Origin: Lateolabrax maculatus
Taxonomy: Eukaryota; Chordata; Actinopteri; Acropomatiformes; Lateolabracidae
NCBI GenBank assembly: GCA_031216445.1
Contig: CM062210.1
Coordinates: 14,395,501-14,459,500, forward strand
Reading direction: 5' to 3'
Length of the DNA stretch: 64,000 nucleotides
The notes under the pieces are model-generated. The model ran no database searches, was not told the DNA's origin, and worked only from the letters and a program-made list of their open reading frames with translations. Shown in pieces: positions 46,415 to 58,021 of the stretch (the stretch's first letter is position 1; each line of letters begins with the position of its first letter). A program made the translations under genes and the position numbers.

Positions 46415-47223
46415 AAGGAGACGTAAACCTCAAATTTATCAAACTTTTTATTATGTCATTTATTATACAACTGGATAAGTAATGGACCAAACATAATTAA
46501 AAAAATAGTGGTTTATCTTCATTATTTTAAGAAAAAAAATTCAGTAACTGGAATGAACTCTGAGTAACAGGAATGTGTGTCTGTATATGTGTATGTGTGT
46601 ATTTGTGTATATGTGTGTGTGTGAATGTGCATGACCGTGTGTGCATGTTGTGTGTGCATGAGTGTGAGATTTCTGTGTCGAGGGATGTGCTATGTGCATG
46701 TACATCTTCACAGCAAAGGAGGTGGAGAGAAACCGGGGTGGACAGTATGGGTTCACTCCATCTTCTTCTACAAAAGGTACAAAAGACGACAAAGAAAAAA
46801 CAGTGAAGCTATTACCAGACCTCACATCTCTGCATTGACTACCAGTACCTGAAATCAACTTGAAAATATATTTACTTGTCTACAAAACACTAAATGGTTG
46901 AGTTGAAAACTACATCCAATAGAGTTTTAGCAATTGCAATCAATTCATGAAAACAAACTTGACCTTTTCTAAGAAGCCTTCTCTAGTTTGGCCCAAACTT
47001 CTTTTTCAATCTCCATGTGACGACCTGTGACTGGCTAAGTGTTGCAACTTTTCCTGTTATTATTTTTGAACTGATTTGCCTTTCCCTCTCCCACTGTGCT
47101 TTTTTGTATTTGCTTCGGATGTCCTCCACCAATGCCTCATGAAACAAAAGGGTCTTCTGAATGGCAGCACGTGGAAGCTGTCTGTTTACTTTTGTGCGTG
47201 GAGACGCATTATTCTTTTTCATG
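46415..47223 (-). pseudogene. RARRDADPE repeat gene, C-terminal part, beyond ERV-A
   Basis: The minus-strand frame 47222-46983 gives ASPRTKVNRQLPRAAIQKTL and LLFHEALVEDIRSKY, a recognisable downstream segment of the same repeat-associated fish protein as 51798-52509. It then runs into frameshifts. TG-rich DNA at 46573-46650 and the terminal block 46415-46530 also occur at 23755-23940. The gene is split by ERV-A at CATG (47220-47223). Confidence 0.6.
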
Positions 47224-47756
47224 TGTGGAGGAGACTAAAATCTCCGTTCGTGTCTAGTGCAGATGAGAGTCGGCAATTAAATACCTAGACATGATATTCA
47301 GTTTCTTCATGAAGCTTTATTGCTTGCAAACAAGAGCCATCATCAGCATTACACAGATATGACTGAAGAGAGGCAGTCTCTCCTCAGTTCTTATACTTTG
47401 AGAATAACACACATACAACAATAACTCTAACAATCTATCATAACACACATGATCTCACCCAAGAAATACAGTTTTGACCTTTGACCTCGATACCCTCCTT
47501 CCTGTCTGTGTAGACAAGAGATCTGCACCTACTCCCTAACATATTTCACTATCTGGCGATTTGTTTCTCATGTGTAAGAACAAAGAACAATTGTGTTCTA
47601 GTTATTCAGACACAAGAAGAGGGCCTCCCAGGTTTAACTTTTTTATGGTGAGTTTTTTTGTCTTTAGTTTCACAACAACTTATAATGTATAATATCGTGG
47701 TGGATGAATGTAACCTTATTGGAAAACACGTCATTATAACAAGAATTTCCCTTACA
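47224..47756 (-). repeat. ERV-A 3' LTR
   Basis: 533 bp, reading TGTAAGGGAA to CTCCTCCACA on the minus strand (TGT...ACA ends). It has an AATAAA polyadenylation signal in GCAAGCAATAAAGC at about 47318. It directly follows a purine-rich tract. It is the only ERV-A LTR in the window. Confidence 0.8.
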
Positions 47757-47767
47757 TTCCCCCTTTG
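47757..47767 (-). promoter_or_regulatory. ERV-A polypurine tract
   Basis: AAAGGGGGAA immediately upstream of the LTR on the minus strand, as required for plus-strand DNA priming in retroviruses. Confidence 0.75.
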
Positions 47768-48107
47768 ATTAATTTGTAAATCACAAAGCTAATCACTCTT
47801 TAAGTTTAGCATTTAGCAAGCATTTAGCAAAGCAATTTTACATATCACCTGGTGCTGTAACCTTCTGCCAAGCAGTACAGTTTCGTTCTCAGAGTTAGTG
47901 TTAGTGGATTCAGCATCATGTTCATACCACAGCATCTGAGGAACAGCTATGATGAGACTGATCAGCCCCAAGGAGCACAAAGTGCTTCTCATTCCACAGC
48001 CTGTTCTCCTACATGGATGCCACTTCGTGTCTGGCCGAATCCATTTCTGATGCAGTGTCGAGTTTGCTCCCTCAACTCAGCAGGATGTGTTGGTTCCCAG
48101 GATGGGC

Positions 48108-48512
48108 CTAGTCTGAGCCCTTGCTGCTCTGACTGTCCTCAGAGTCCCGGGATGATCCTAGTCCTCCCTGGAGGTCCGCTGGGCCCGGAGCCTTTTTGCA
48201 GTGGCTGGCGTGTATCCACGTGGCCCGCTCTGCCACCTTCACCACGGAGTTTGTGGTCAACAACACCTGAAACGGTCCCAACCAGCGTGGCTTTCTCCAG
48301 TAGCGTCTCCTGCAGTCTTTCACCACCACCCAGTCTCCAGGCTGCAACGAATGCAATGGTCCTTGCAGGGGGGCTGGTAGGGCTGCTTTTACCTGTGTGT
48401 GTATAGACCTTAGAGAATTGGAGAGGTTAATGCAGTAGTTCAGCATTGCATCATCAAATTCGTCCCCTCTTAGGGGCTGTCCCTGCTCTGGTAAGGACAT
48501 CCCTGTGTTCAT
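48108..48512 (-). pseudogene. pol: ERV-A copy 3 integrase C-terminal domain
   Basis: The frame contains LQPGDWVVVKDCRRRYWRKP, then GPFQVLLTT and ATWIHASHCK, the SH3-like DNA-binding end of gammaretrovirus-type integrase. The catalytic core and zinc domain are gone. The next sequence upstream (48590) is the RT connection region. Env, which should follow, is reduced to unreadable sequence between 48107 and the polypurine tract. Confidence 0.8.
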
Positions 48513-48589
48513 GGGTGGCGGATTTTCCCCGCCCCCTCATGCTCATAAGCACCAGAGACAGGGCTTTAACCCAACTGAGTCCTGTTTCT

Positions 48590-50521
48590 TCACGCACTTT
48601 GGTCGGTTTGTTCTTCCGATATTGCTGCTAGACAATCATGAGGTTCACCATCTTCAGCAGTTGGGAGGAGAGTAGCTGGGTTAAGTACAGTGCAGCGTGA
48701 GATAACAACATTTGGAAGAGACAACAACACATTGTGATAATGCATCATTCTTGCTGGAGTCAAGTGTGAGGTTTTTTGCTCCAGTAATATGGATTCTACT
48801 GCATGAGGTACCAGTAAGTGCAATGTTTGATAGCGTACTAGACCTCTAGAAGCCAATACTGCCAATGATGCTGCAGCCACAGCCTTTAGGCAGTATGGCA
48901 ACCCTGCTGCCACTGCGTCTAGCGTGGATGAGAAATAAGCCACGGGTCTAAGCTTATTCCCATGTTTTTGTAACAAAACTGAGGACATAAAGTTTGAGTA
49001 AACAGTTGATGAGGGTTTAGTAACTCCAGAGTCAGAGCTATGGTCAATGCTTGTTTTAGTTTGGTGTAACTGTCTTCACCGTCAGGAGTCCATGTCAGTG
49101 GGTCTGAGTGTGCAAGTCCATGGTCATATGTCATGCTCTGCAGAGTCCCTGCTATCTGTGCAAAGTCTGGAAGCCACTGACGGCAGTAGCTTACCATGCC
49201 CAGAAATGCCATCATTTGCTTCTTGTTTATCGCTTTTGGAATTTTCAAGATGGCTTGGATCCTTTCATCTGACAAATTCTTTCCTTCTAGAGAAGAAATT
49301 ATGTGGCCTAGGAATGTTACTTCCTGTCTTACCCACTGCAACTTTGAGAGGCTGACCTTGTGGCCTTGTGTTGCTTAATATTGTAGAAGTGCCACTGTGT
49401 CAGCCTGGCATGCCTGTTCAGTCTCTGAACATAGTAAAAGATCATCTACATACTGGACCAGTGTACTACCGCACGGCGGTTCGAACACTTCCAAATCGTC
49501 ATGCAAAGCAGCCGATAAAAACGCGGGACTTTCGGAAAACCCCATCGGAAGACGGGACCACATCCACGATTTACCTTTAAATGTTAATGCAAACCAGAAT
49601 TGTGAATCTGGATGAGCAGGAATGCTGAAAGATGCATTAGCCAAATCTATCACCGTGAAATATTTACTTTTATTAGGTACCTGCGTCAAAATAGTGTGTG
49701 GATCTGGAACCACTGGTGCCCTGGCATGAACTGCATCATTCACTGCTTTTAGCTCTTGAACAAATCTCCAATTTGTAGGTTGATTTTCCTGTGGAGCCTT
49801 TTTAACTGGAAAGATAGGTGTTCTACATGGAGAATTAGGGCATGGCACAATAACTCCTTTCTCCAGCAATGACTCAAAAACCGGTGTTATTCCTTCAATT
49901 GCTCTTGGTTTGAGTGGATATTGTTTTTTGCATGGTCTGTAATCAGATCTGGGAGTAACCACTAGGGGTACTACATTCTTCATCAGTCCCACATCATATT
50001 TATGCTGAGCCCAAATTCCAGTGGGGACCTCTGCCAATCTGGGGTCTGATGATTTCTGTATTTTGAGCCATCTGAGTGCTGCAGAATGTCTGAGTCCTTT
50101 GGGAGAGAAGATGCAGTACATGTACTCCCACAAAGGTGCAACAGAATCTCTTCCGAAACACCACTCGCTGAGGGTGAGTATATAACTCCTTTTCCCTCAC
50201 TTCTGGCTGGTTTCCAATCATAAATATCATTACATATAGTCACCCATGAGCCAACGTCTTTCAATTCTTTTGTGTGTGGTTTTGTAAGTGACACGTGTGG
50301 ACAGACTGCTGACTTAAAGAAAGTCCTGATCTCTTAATTTCTGTTAACCGACAATGCACAAAACCTCCCCAGAACATATGACCACTAGTTAACATACCTG
50401 ACTCTTTCCCTTCACAAAACCATTGCATTTCAAAACTGTCACCGGGACCCGGTGTATGCTTGACATAGGATGTACAGTGCAGGTCCTCAAATTGCATATG
50501 ATCAACCTCATGTGTCGTCAC
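48590..50521 (-). pseudogene. pol: ERV-A copy 3 pol: linker, RT, connection
   Basis: The linker is 50521-49983. The RT frame 50133-49375 is open for 252 codons and contains YRPCKKQYPLKP, WRFVQELKAVNDAV, FTVIDLANASFSIPAHP and YVDD. It then hits a TAA after LLQY. The connection runs 49341-48590, with another frame change, and includes FLGHIIS and VAYFSSTLDAVAAGLP. RNase H is absent because of a deletion near 48550-48590. Confidence 0.85.
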
Positions 50522-50524
50522 ACG

Positions 50525-50985
50525 TTAATCGGTCAGGGTGTGTGAGACCGAGCGTGGATCATTGGACTTTAGATCCCATGAATAATAGTATTTTGGTGAG
50601 TGAGGACTGAAATACACACCCTGAAATGGTGTGTTCTGCACCCATTCTATTTTTAGCCCTTCATCTGTACAGACTATGACAATCCCAAATTCACACATCA
50701 GATCCCTGGCCATTAAATTTATAGGGCAACAAGAAGAGAATGTTTCCCCGTTTCCAGGTCTATGAAAGAAAGAGGTGTAGTGAATATTTCCTTAATCACT
50801 TTACCCCCTGCTCCTATGGTGTCAATCCTTCTGCCACTCATTTTGAGCCCATCATGCCAATCACCTGTCTTTAACACTTGTGTGTTGCACCAGAATCTAC
50901 TAGAAACTGTATCTCTTTTCCTGCCACTAACAGTTTAATCACTGGTAATTCTTCGGGGGGAATGATATTCTGTATCATCTGCATT
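50525..50985 (-). pseudogene. pro: ERV-A copy 3 protease (frameshifted)
   Basis: It has the same VDSGAT start and the same frame break as copies 1 and 2, plus an extra deletion near 50740 compared with copy 1. The C-terminal part contains MARDLMCEFGIVIV. Confidence 0.75.
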
Positions 50986-51103
50986 TCTGATTCCTCATCG
51001 TGTGTGTGTGTGTGTGCTTTCTTACCCTCCCTTCCTGCCTCCCCTGTTAGTCAGTAGCCAGCCCTCCCTCCGCGGTGGTTCCTCCCTCCTCCCCTCGGGT
51101 TAT

Positions 51104-51580
51104 TTATTTACTGTACAGCCAGTCCTCCCTGTCCTGTTCAGGCTCAGATTGTGTGCAGTCCTGTGCCCAATGGGTCAGGCTCCCACAGCGGAAACAGCCA
51201 TCCTGCTTGTAAGTTCTTCGTTTTCTGCCTCGACCTCTGCTACTGCCACGACCTCTGCCCCTGTACGTTTGCTGTTCATACACTTGCAACTGTGCCAGCT
51301 GGAGTTTCTCTCCCAACTTTTCCTTCGTCTTCGCCACTTTGTCTCCGGCCTGCCTCAGTGTTCTCTCGGTGTGTCTAGCGTGAGCTAGAACATCTGCAAT
51401 TCGCCCACTGTCTACATGAATGCAATGCTTCGTGACATAGTGTCTGATTTCTGGCAGGAGTCCTTCCACCAGACTGGCTTTCAGCTGTTGTTCATAGGGA
51501 CTATCATCGTTATTTGCTGGGGGATTCAAGCCACTGTGGACTCTGAATACTTCTGACAATCTAAGATGATAATCAGTCAC
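51104..51580 (-). pseudogene. gag: ERV-A copy 3 gag (partial)
   Basis: 158-codon capsid/nucleocapsid frame with one CCHC zinc knuckle and an Arg/Gly-rich stretch, near-identical to copies 1 and 2. The upstream capsid segment (about 51600-51760) is out of frame. Confidence 0.8.
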
Positions 51581-51797
51581 ATTTTCCTCTGTACCTCAAC
51601 TCACAGTCTTTCACTTTGCCCCAGTCTATCCTTCTCTCGAAGTAAGCTGTCAGTTATCAGGGCGGCCACTGCCACCGTGTAGGCATTGCCCACTGCCCCA
51701 TTCCAGGGTGTGTCTGCAGCTGGCCAGCCTCCTTCGACAGCGCCCCATTTTAGTCTCTTGATCCCCCCCCAATTGTCTCTAGTAGTCCCTTCCTACA

Positions 51798-52509
51798 CAT
51801 GCGCTGGAGTTTTTTGTAAGTTCTTTTTTTGTATTGTTTTTTTTTTTTTTTTTTTGGGGGGGGGGGTTATTTCTTCAACGGAACCTGTAGTTCTTGAATT
51901 TGTTAATTTGTTTCTGAAGGTTCTTTGGTGTTTTTCGTCTTCTTCTCCACCCTCAATTACGTTGCCTAAAACACATGTGCAGCACAATAAATCACACATT
52001 GCAATAGTTGTTACAATGTAATATTACATTGTTACATTAACATCTGCAACCTGATGAGTAGAATTTGTTTAATTTCATATCGTATTGTAATCATACTACA
52101 CAGCTACAGTACATTCTAACACTTTGTTATTACATAGCAACAAACACACACGTATGCCCTATTGCCACCCTTGCTTGTTTTCTTTGACACATGATCCATT
52201 TCAGAAACTAAAACTACACCTGGAAGTGCTTGGATCTACAGCTTGCACTGGTGATAGCTGGGGGCTGTGGAGGGGTGATGAGGTGTTGAAAAGCTTGATC
52301 ATATAGAACGTCTCCCTCCACTTTCTGCCACATCTGCACTTTACTTTCTCACTGAGGTCATTGATGGTTGTCTTCCTGCCTGACTCTAGGTCCTTTCTGT
52401 ATTTATCACGTTCCTTCTCTAAATATTTCTCTTTCCTCTCTGGATCAGCATCGCGTCGGGCGCGATAGTGCCGCTGCTTTTCTGCAGTGATCAGCGGTGG
52501 ATTGGCTCC
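51798..52509 (-). pseudogene. RARRDADPE repeat gene, N-terminal exons, split by ERV-A copy 3
   Basis: Exon from 52509 on the minus strand with YRARRDADPERKEKYLEKER. The coiled-coil exon ends at CATG (51798-51801). It continues on the far side of the provirus at 47223. Runs of T and G (51836-51867, + strand) interrupt the coiled-coil frame. Confidence 0.6.
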
Positions 52510-52762
52510 CTGTAAGTGTGGTATTCACATTGTAAAACTGATCTTAAATGTTAAAAGCTTCAGTAATTTCAACTGTAAAACTCAGATGAATAGTATAGTA
52601 CAGGAAACTGTTTGCCAACAAATTCATCATATAAAGGTGATCATATGTCAGTGTTGTGTTTACAGCCAGTGGACGGAAAAATGTTTAACACAAAAATTGA
52701 TAAAATGTTTCAGAACCTGTTAGAACCACAAGATGGAGACATTACAACAGAGCTCAACCTGT
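52500..52762 (+). pseudogene. Last-exon fragment of unrecognised gene
   Basis: The frame after TTTACAG reads KMFNTKIDKMFQNLLEP and ends GDITTELNL with TGA instead of TAA. It is fused to the RARRDADPE gene exactly as at 4541-4804. Confidence 0.45.
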
Positions 52763-52894
52763 GACCTTCACTACTTCATTACACTAACATGGGTAACTCC
52801 ACCTTGTTTAATGGAGTATGAATGAAGGATTGTTCATAACATCACAATACCAACATATAAATGGACAAACTTTTTCAAATGAGTGATTCTAGTG

Positions 52895-53115
52895 AAGTCA
52901 CTGTCATGGCTGGTACGTGAAGGAAAACAGGAAGGACCCAGTGACTGAGGCAGAGCTGAAGCAGTTCAGTGATTTAATGATCAAAACGTTGAGGTACAGA
53001 GGCTTATGAAGTCATGAAGCAGGCAAGGGTCAAAACCGGGAAGGCAGTCCAAACAGGCAAAAACATTTGATAAAGTGGCAGGCAGTAAATCCAAGGTCAG
53101 AGGGCTGGGGGATGA
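52895..53115 (+). repeat. Interspersed repeat, Siglec-tail flanking type
   Basis: Same element as 4945-5148, downstream of Siglec E. Confidence 0.75.
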
Positions 53116-53563
53116 GAGAGGGGGGCTGAAGGGAGGGACTGCAAGCATTGTGACTAACACACTATTTATTTCTTTTTTTTTATTACATAAGGGAAAGCAC
53201 TGATAAAAACCCTAAAGAACACATAAAAACACTGCAAGATGGGTTTGTTGGCATGAATGAAAATCCTTTGCACTTTCTGCTTCATCATGATTGGAAATGT
53301 CTCATTTCATTTGAGGCAAAGAATAAAATTACGATAAGAATACCATAAATCATCACAGTCTTACACAAACTAATGATGAGGCTGCAGCATATTATATTTA
53401 TGTTATCTTCCATAAATTTAAAAAAACTTCTGATCTGTTTGCACGCCTTCCTTTATTTCATCTTACCAATCTTTTGCAAAGTAACTTAAAAGAATAGAAT
53501 TAGAGGAATAAGAAATATAGAAATATTCCATTCACAGTGAACAAGACATCTTCCTCCTCTCCT

Positions 53564-56500
53564 TCATGATGCTTGTGACTCAGTCACTCTGTTGACAGTC
53601 TGTTCTTCTCCTGCTGCGTCCTGTGGAAATGAAACAACACAGAGAGAGTGCTGTTAGCGCTCTGCAGTGAGTTTAATGCTGCTGAAAAAGAAATGCCAGC
53701 AGCACTTTGAGCTTGTTTTAGTAAATCTAAGCCTATTATTAAGTGATTATTGGCTCCCCTTAACGACATCCAGCCCAATGCATTCTGGTCTACTGTCACT
53801 GCTGTTATGGAGACATGGATAAACATCATTGTCTCTAAGGATTTCTTCTGTATGATGGCGGAGCACCAATCTTCAGAGACACCTACAAATAAATATTACT
53901 TTCCCTTTTTCTTTAAGGACATTTTATTGACAGTATAATGCACCTGACCTCATCTAGTGGCTCACATTCACTGGTTTGTTGCAGCATCTTGATCTAAACC
54001 ACCTGAAAGAAAAGGAGATGGAAAGAATGAACATGAATAAAAGTTCAACATTAAGTTACAACAAACTTTGATCATATGATAGAAAAGTTTGTCTCACCAC
54101 TCAAATATAATGATTGTACTGCACAGAATTACAATTTCCAGGCTTTTCACTATAACACAGACACCAACCCCAAACTCTGGATTATCTGTAACAAGACAGC
54201 ATGGTGGAAACTGTTATGGCCCCAAAACATCTTGAACCTTCATCCTTCTGTTAACCTCAAATGTAAACGGGTTTACTATCACAAGTTTATTCGTACAGAA
54301 TAATTTCATACAAATGCAATAAAAAAAGCTCCATAGGAGAGCCATAAATCAGAAGAAATATGAAAATAAATGTGGAAATACAAAGACGAACAAATAAAAT
54401 AATAAATAAGTAAATGAAAAAATTTGGAAATATGAATATAATTAACTAAATATAAAGAAATAATTATAAGCATTTTCTTATATTTTCACATTTGTTTCTC
54501 ATTTATTTCTGTATATATTCATTTATATATATTTTAAAATATATTTTTATTTACTTTTTGCAAATAAATTACTCTTTTCATCTATATATCATTTTTCTGT
54601 CACAAACTTCTCATTCATTTGAGCAAATAAACAGAAGGAAAGTGTTCCAGGTCACAGAATAAATAGTCAGTACTTGGACAATAAACACAATTCTTCACTG
54701 ATATTTTCTTGCAGAGAGCTGCCTGGTTACAGACAGAAGGACAGATGCAGCTGACCAACTTCCTCTGTTTACTTATAGTTCTCAGCGCTCTGTTCATGAC
54801 TTCACCAGTTTTCATCCCACCACTTCTCTTTGGAGATCTCACTCTGGTTTATCAGCCCCACACAGAGAAAATGTGCAGCTGTTATGGCTCCAAAACATCC
54901 TGAACCTTCATCCTTCTGTTAACCTCAAATGTAAACGGGTTTACTATCACAAGTTTATTTGTACAGAATCATTTCATACAAATGCAATAAAAAGCTCCAT
55001 AGGAGTGCCATAAATTAAAAGGTGGCATTATTCTAAAAAAAGAATAAATAAGTAAATTAAAAAAATGTGGAGATATAAAGATAAATAACTCAATATAAAG
55101 TAATAATTAGAAAAATGTTCATATATATTAACATTTATTTGCTTGATTTGTTTCTGTATATATTAATTTATATATATTTTAAGATATATATTTATTTCCT
55201 TATTTGCAAATAAATTACTATTTTCATCTGTATATCTTATATATTTTTTTAAATAATTTATTTATTTTTGTATAATGTCATTTATTTATTTTTATCCTTT
55301 TATTTTTCCTCATTTTTTTCCCTATTGCTCTTTCCTGAAGGGCCAAGCTGTCAATCAACTGGCTGTGGGCGGGCCTTCCTGCCCGGGTTGGGCGGGTTTG
55401 TGCATGTGCAGTGTTAGTGTGGTATCTGCTGGAATCAGTGAAGGAAGGAAGACAGAAGGGATGAGTTAAGGACAAGTGTCCGTCAAGTACTCGTAACACT
55501 TGCAGAGTATGTGGAGGAAAATGTAGAACCGGACTATGTTTAGAAGATGGTGGATGAATTAATGGAGAGTCTCAGTCAAATATCTGGATTTAAGGAATTG
55601 ACTACTCAGCCTGGGCAGTAAGGCCCATAAATGAACAAATAAATGAGAAAATATATGACAATGCTTATGATTATTCCTTCCGATTTTGTTATTTGTCTTT
55701 ATATTTTACATTTATATTCTTTAATTTATTTCTCTTTATATTTCCACATCTATTTTTTCTTAATTTTTTTTAGATTTATTCTTATTTATGGCACTCCTAT
55801 GCCTCCATACTTTGCAGCGTACTCAAACAAACAAACTAAGTTATACAGCAGCAGAAAAGCTGAAAAACAGAAAAGAGACAAGAGCAGATTAGATTAAAAT
55901 AATCAGATTCAGTACAGTTCTACATTTACCTGCAATAATCAAAGTAATTTGTGACGACGTCTGACTACCGAGATCATTCGTGGCCACACAGAAATAAACT
56001 CCTCCATCTGTCACATTAAAGCTGTAAAAATCTCCTTCAGATACATTCACGGCTCCATCTTTGCTGCTCTTGAACCAGGTGAAGCGGCTGACGGGAGGCT
56101 TGGCTCTGCTGGAGCAGGTCAGGTTCACCCGGCTACCTGCTGACACCAAACCTGGTGGACTGATGGACACGGAGGTGTTCTTGGGAGCATCTGAGGAACA
56201 TATGATATTAACTTTATTCATTAAAATCAGCTGACATCCCATCATGTGCTGACAGGATCCAATAACAAACTCTGACTGTCTTACATGAAACATGGAGAGT
56301 CTTTCTCTCCTCTGCTGTCTTGACCTCTTTTCCTTCGTTCACAGGATAACTGGCAGAACAGGTGATGTTGTATCCATCATGTTGGTCTGACAGAGTGACG
56401 GTCGTCTGGATTTTAGTTGTTAAGGTTCGATCTGTGTTTTCCTCTATTTTGTTGAGAGCGTCTTGTTGGAGATTCCAGGTGAGTTTAGGAGGGGAGTGTG

Positions 56501-57574
56501 GACAGGGAGTGGAAGCTGAGCAGGTTATAGTGACAGACTGCTTCTCCTTCAGATCACCTGGGATCTCAATTCTGGGGCTCGGAGGAGAATCTGTGGGATC
56601 CAACCAGACACACTTTACACAAAAATATAAATTAGAAACACTTTGGGTTTTTAATACCAAAGCTGACACAGAAAATGACGTTTTTGTATTAAACAACAAC
56701 AGACTCAGTGTTTAATCAGAAGTTAAAATCTGAGCAAAGTGAACAACCTCCAAAATGAGAAAGTGTGCTGTTTAGACCAAAGCTGCAACTGATTTCCCTT
56801 TTTATTTAACATCATAGACTGACTGATGAAAACAAAACTCTCTTACCTTTAACTGTTATTTGAAGAGGATCACAAACAGCTGTTGCCATGGATGGTTTGT
56901 TCTCAACTCTGAAGAAATATGTGTCTGTGTAACTTGTGATTAATTTGGAAAATAAAGTAGTGCAATTTTTCTCACTCAGGTTTCCAGTAATATTCATTGG
57001 ATAGGTGTTAACCGTCCCACTACTGTTGAAAATCACATTGTTTGGATATGTGCCAAATCTGGAGTCATTTTTGATCCACACTCCAAAGGTTTCTCTTCTG
57101 CTGTCAAAATCTTGTTCTGGTTGAGAACTAAAGTTACACGGGATTTGCAAACAAGATCCACTCAGTGTTTCAATCTTCTCTGGTGCAGTAATGAATAGAT
57201 CTGGCTGGTGAGGACAAGCAGCCAGAGCACCTGTAAAACCAGACTCATGATTAACAAAATGTGGATAAAATCTACAAGCAGAGAACGTTCATGATAAATA
57301 AAGTATATAAAGATAAATATGTTGCATGCTGGTCTTTTTTCCTGTCCTGTTAACAATGTTAATATGAAATATTTCATTTTTCAGTCAGGACGGTTGGAAA
57401 CAGTAACTCTATCTGCACTGGTCTTCCTGCTTTGTTTCTAAATGAAGTTCAGACTGAATGAATTAACGTCTCAAATAAAAGTGAGTGAACAAACAGCTCA
57501 CCTGAAAGAAAGAAGACGCTCAGTAACAAGTTGGCTGGCACCATATTCACAGACTGGACTGCCGTGAAACTCAT
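53564..57574 (-). CDS. Siglec/CD22-like receptor, copy E (seven exons, 401 aa)
   Basis: Exons on the minus strand: 57574-57502, 57230-56847, 56590-56285, 56190-55930, 54185-54098, 54002-53966 and 53620-53564. All have consensus borders and an open frame. The V-set has GSCLQIPCNF, NDSRFGTYPNN and YFFRVENKPS, and the mature start is AACPHQPDLFIT. The third Ig domain ends YFCVATNDLG. The membrane exon is two codons longer than in A and C but keeps VIVKSLEIVILC. The tail has NKPVN, then the common tyrosine-free end. Intron 6 is shortened by a deletion. It is probably functional. Confidence 0.85.
53584..53829 (-). other. Unrecognised frame overlapping Siglec E intron 6 and last exon
   Basis: Counterpart of 9343-9630. 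The deletion in intron 6 fuses this frame close to the last tail exon, so it now overlaps that exon in another frame. Confidence 0.3.
54300..55270. other. Siglec E intron 4, tail-exon remnant and AT-rich DNA
   Basis: AT-rich intron holding a tail-exon remnant with its flank (about 54600-54870). It also has a second partial copy of the sequence next to the membrane exon (54885-55020), a sign of an internal duplication. No open frame of interest. Confidence 0.5.
55442..55621 (+). pseudogene. Antisense frame in Siglec E intron 4 (one stop)
   Basis: Same as 28964-29140 and 40409-40588 but with TAG replacing a Leu codon in the segment DYV-KMVDEL. The GC-rich block at about 55340-55410 is retained. 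Confidence 0.4.
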
Positions 57575-58021
57575 CACCTGGATTTGACCAAAATAAAGAA
57601 AAGAAGATAGGTTTCAATATTTTAATCAAAATATCTTTTAAACAAAATGTTCACATTCTTTTAAAACAACCTCAAATTTACACATTCATTTCAGGAAGTT
57701 GAATAAATAAAATCTATCATGTAATTTCAGTAGAGTTCATGAAAAGCAGCTAAATTAAACTCTCTGGGTTAAAAAGTTGAAACATAAAAAGCAGTAACAT
57801 TTGTCCTTACCGAACCAGCCTGCAGCCAAAACAGAGAAACAATTAGTTTTAAAATCAGGAAGTTTGTGAATTTCAGCAGAACTGCAACAGAGCCAGTAAC
57901 CAACGTATCTGCAGAGCCGTCGTAATATAACATCAAACAGACTATTTTCAGGATAGATATCACACGACTACAATACTGCAGAAATACAAGAAGTCTTCAT
58001 CCTTCCTGGCTGAACTCTGAG

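Larger units (their letters stand above)
47224..51797 (-). mobile_element. ERV-A copy 3, most complete provirus
   Basis: The 4574-bp element starts TGTAGGAAGG (at 51797) and ends CCTCCACA (at 47224) on the minus strand. It is flanked by CATG at 47220-47223 and 51798-51801, and the empty site is at 24547-24725. The order is residual 5' end, gag, protease, pol, integrase C-terminus, polypurine tract and 3' LTR. The 5' LTR, N-terminal gag, RNase H, most of integrase, and env are missing. It is non-functional. Confidence 0.9.

Noticed and set aside
46541..46858. His/Thr-rich 105-codon frame, and similar at 59312-59668
   Set aside because: It is translation of a TG/CA-rich tract; low complexity, no gene evidence.
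47224..51797. Potentially active provirus
   Set aside because: There is no 5' LTR, there are shared frameshifts and a stop, and RNase H, the integrase core and env are missing.
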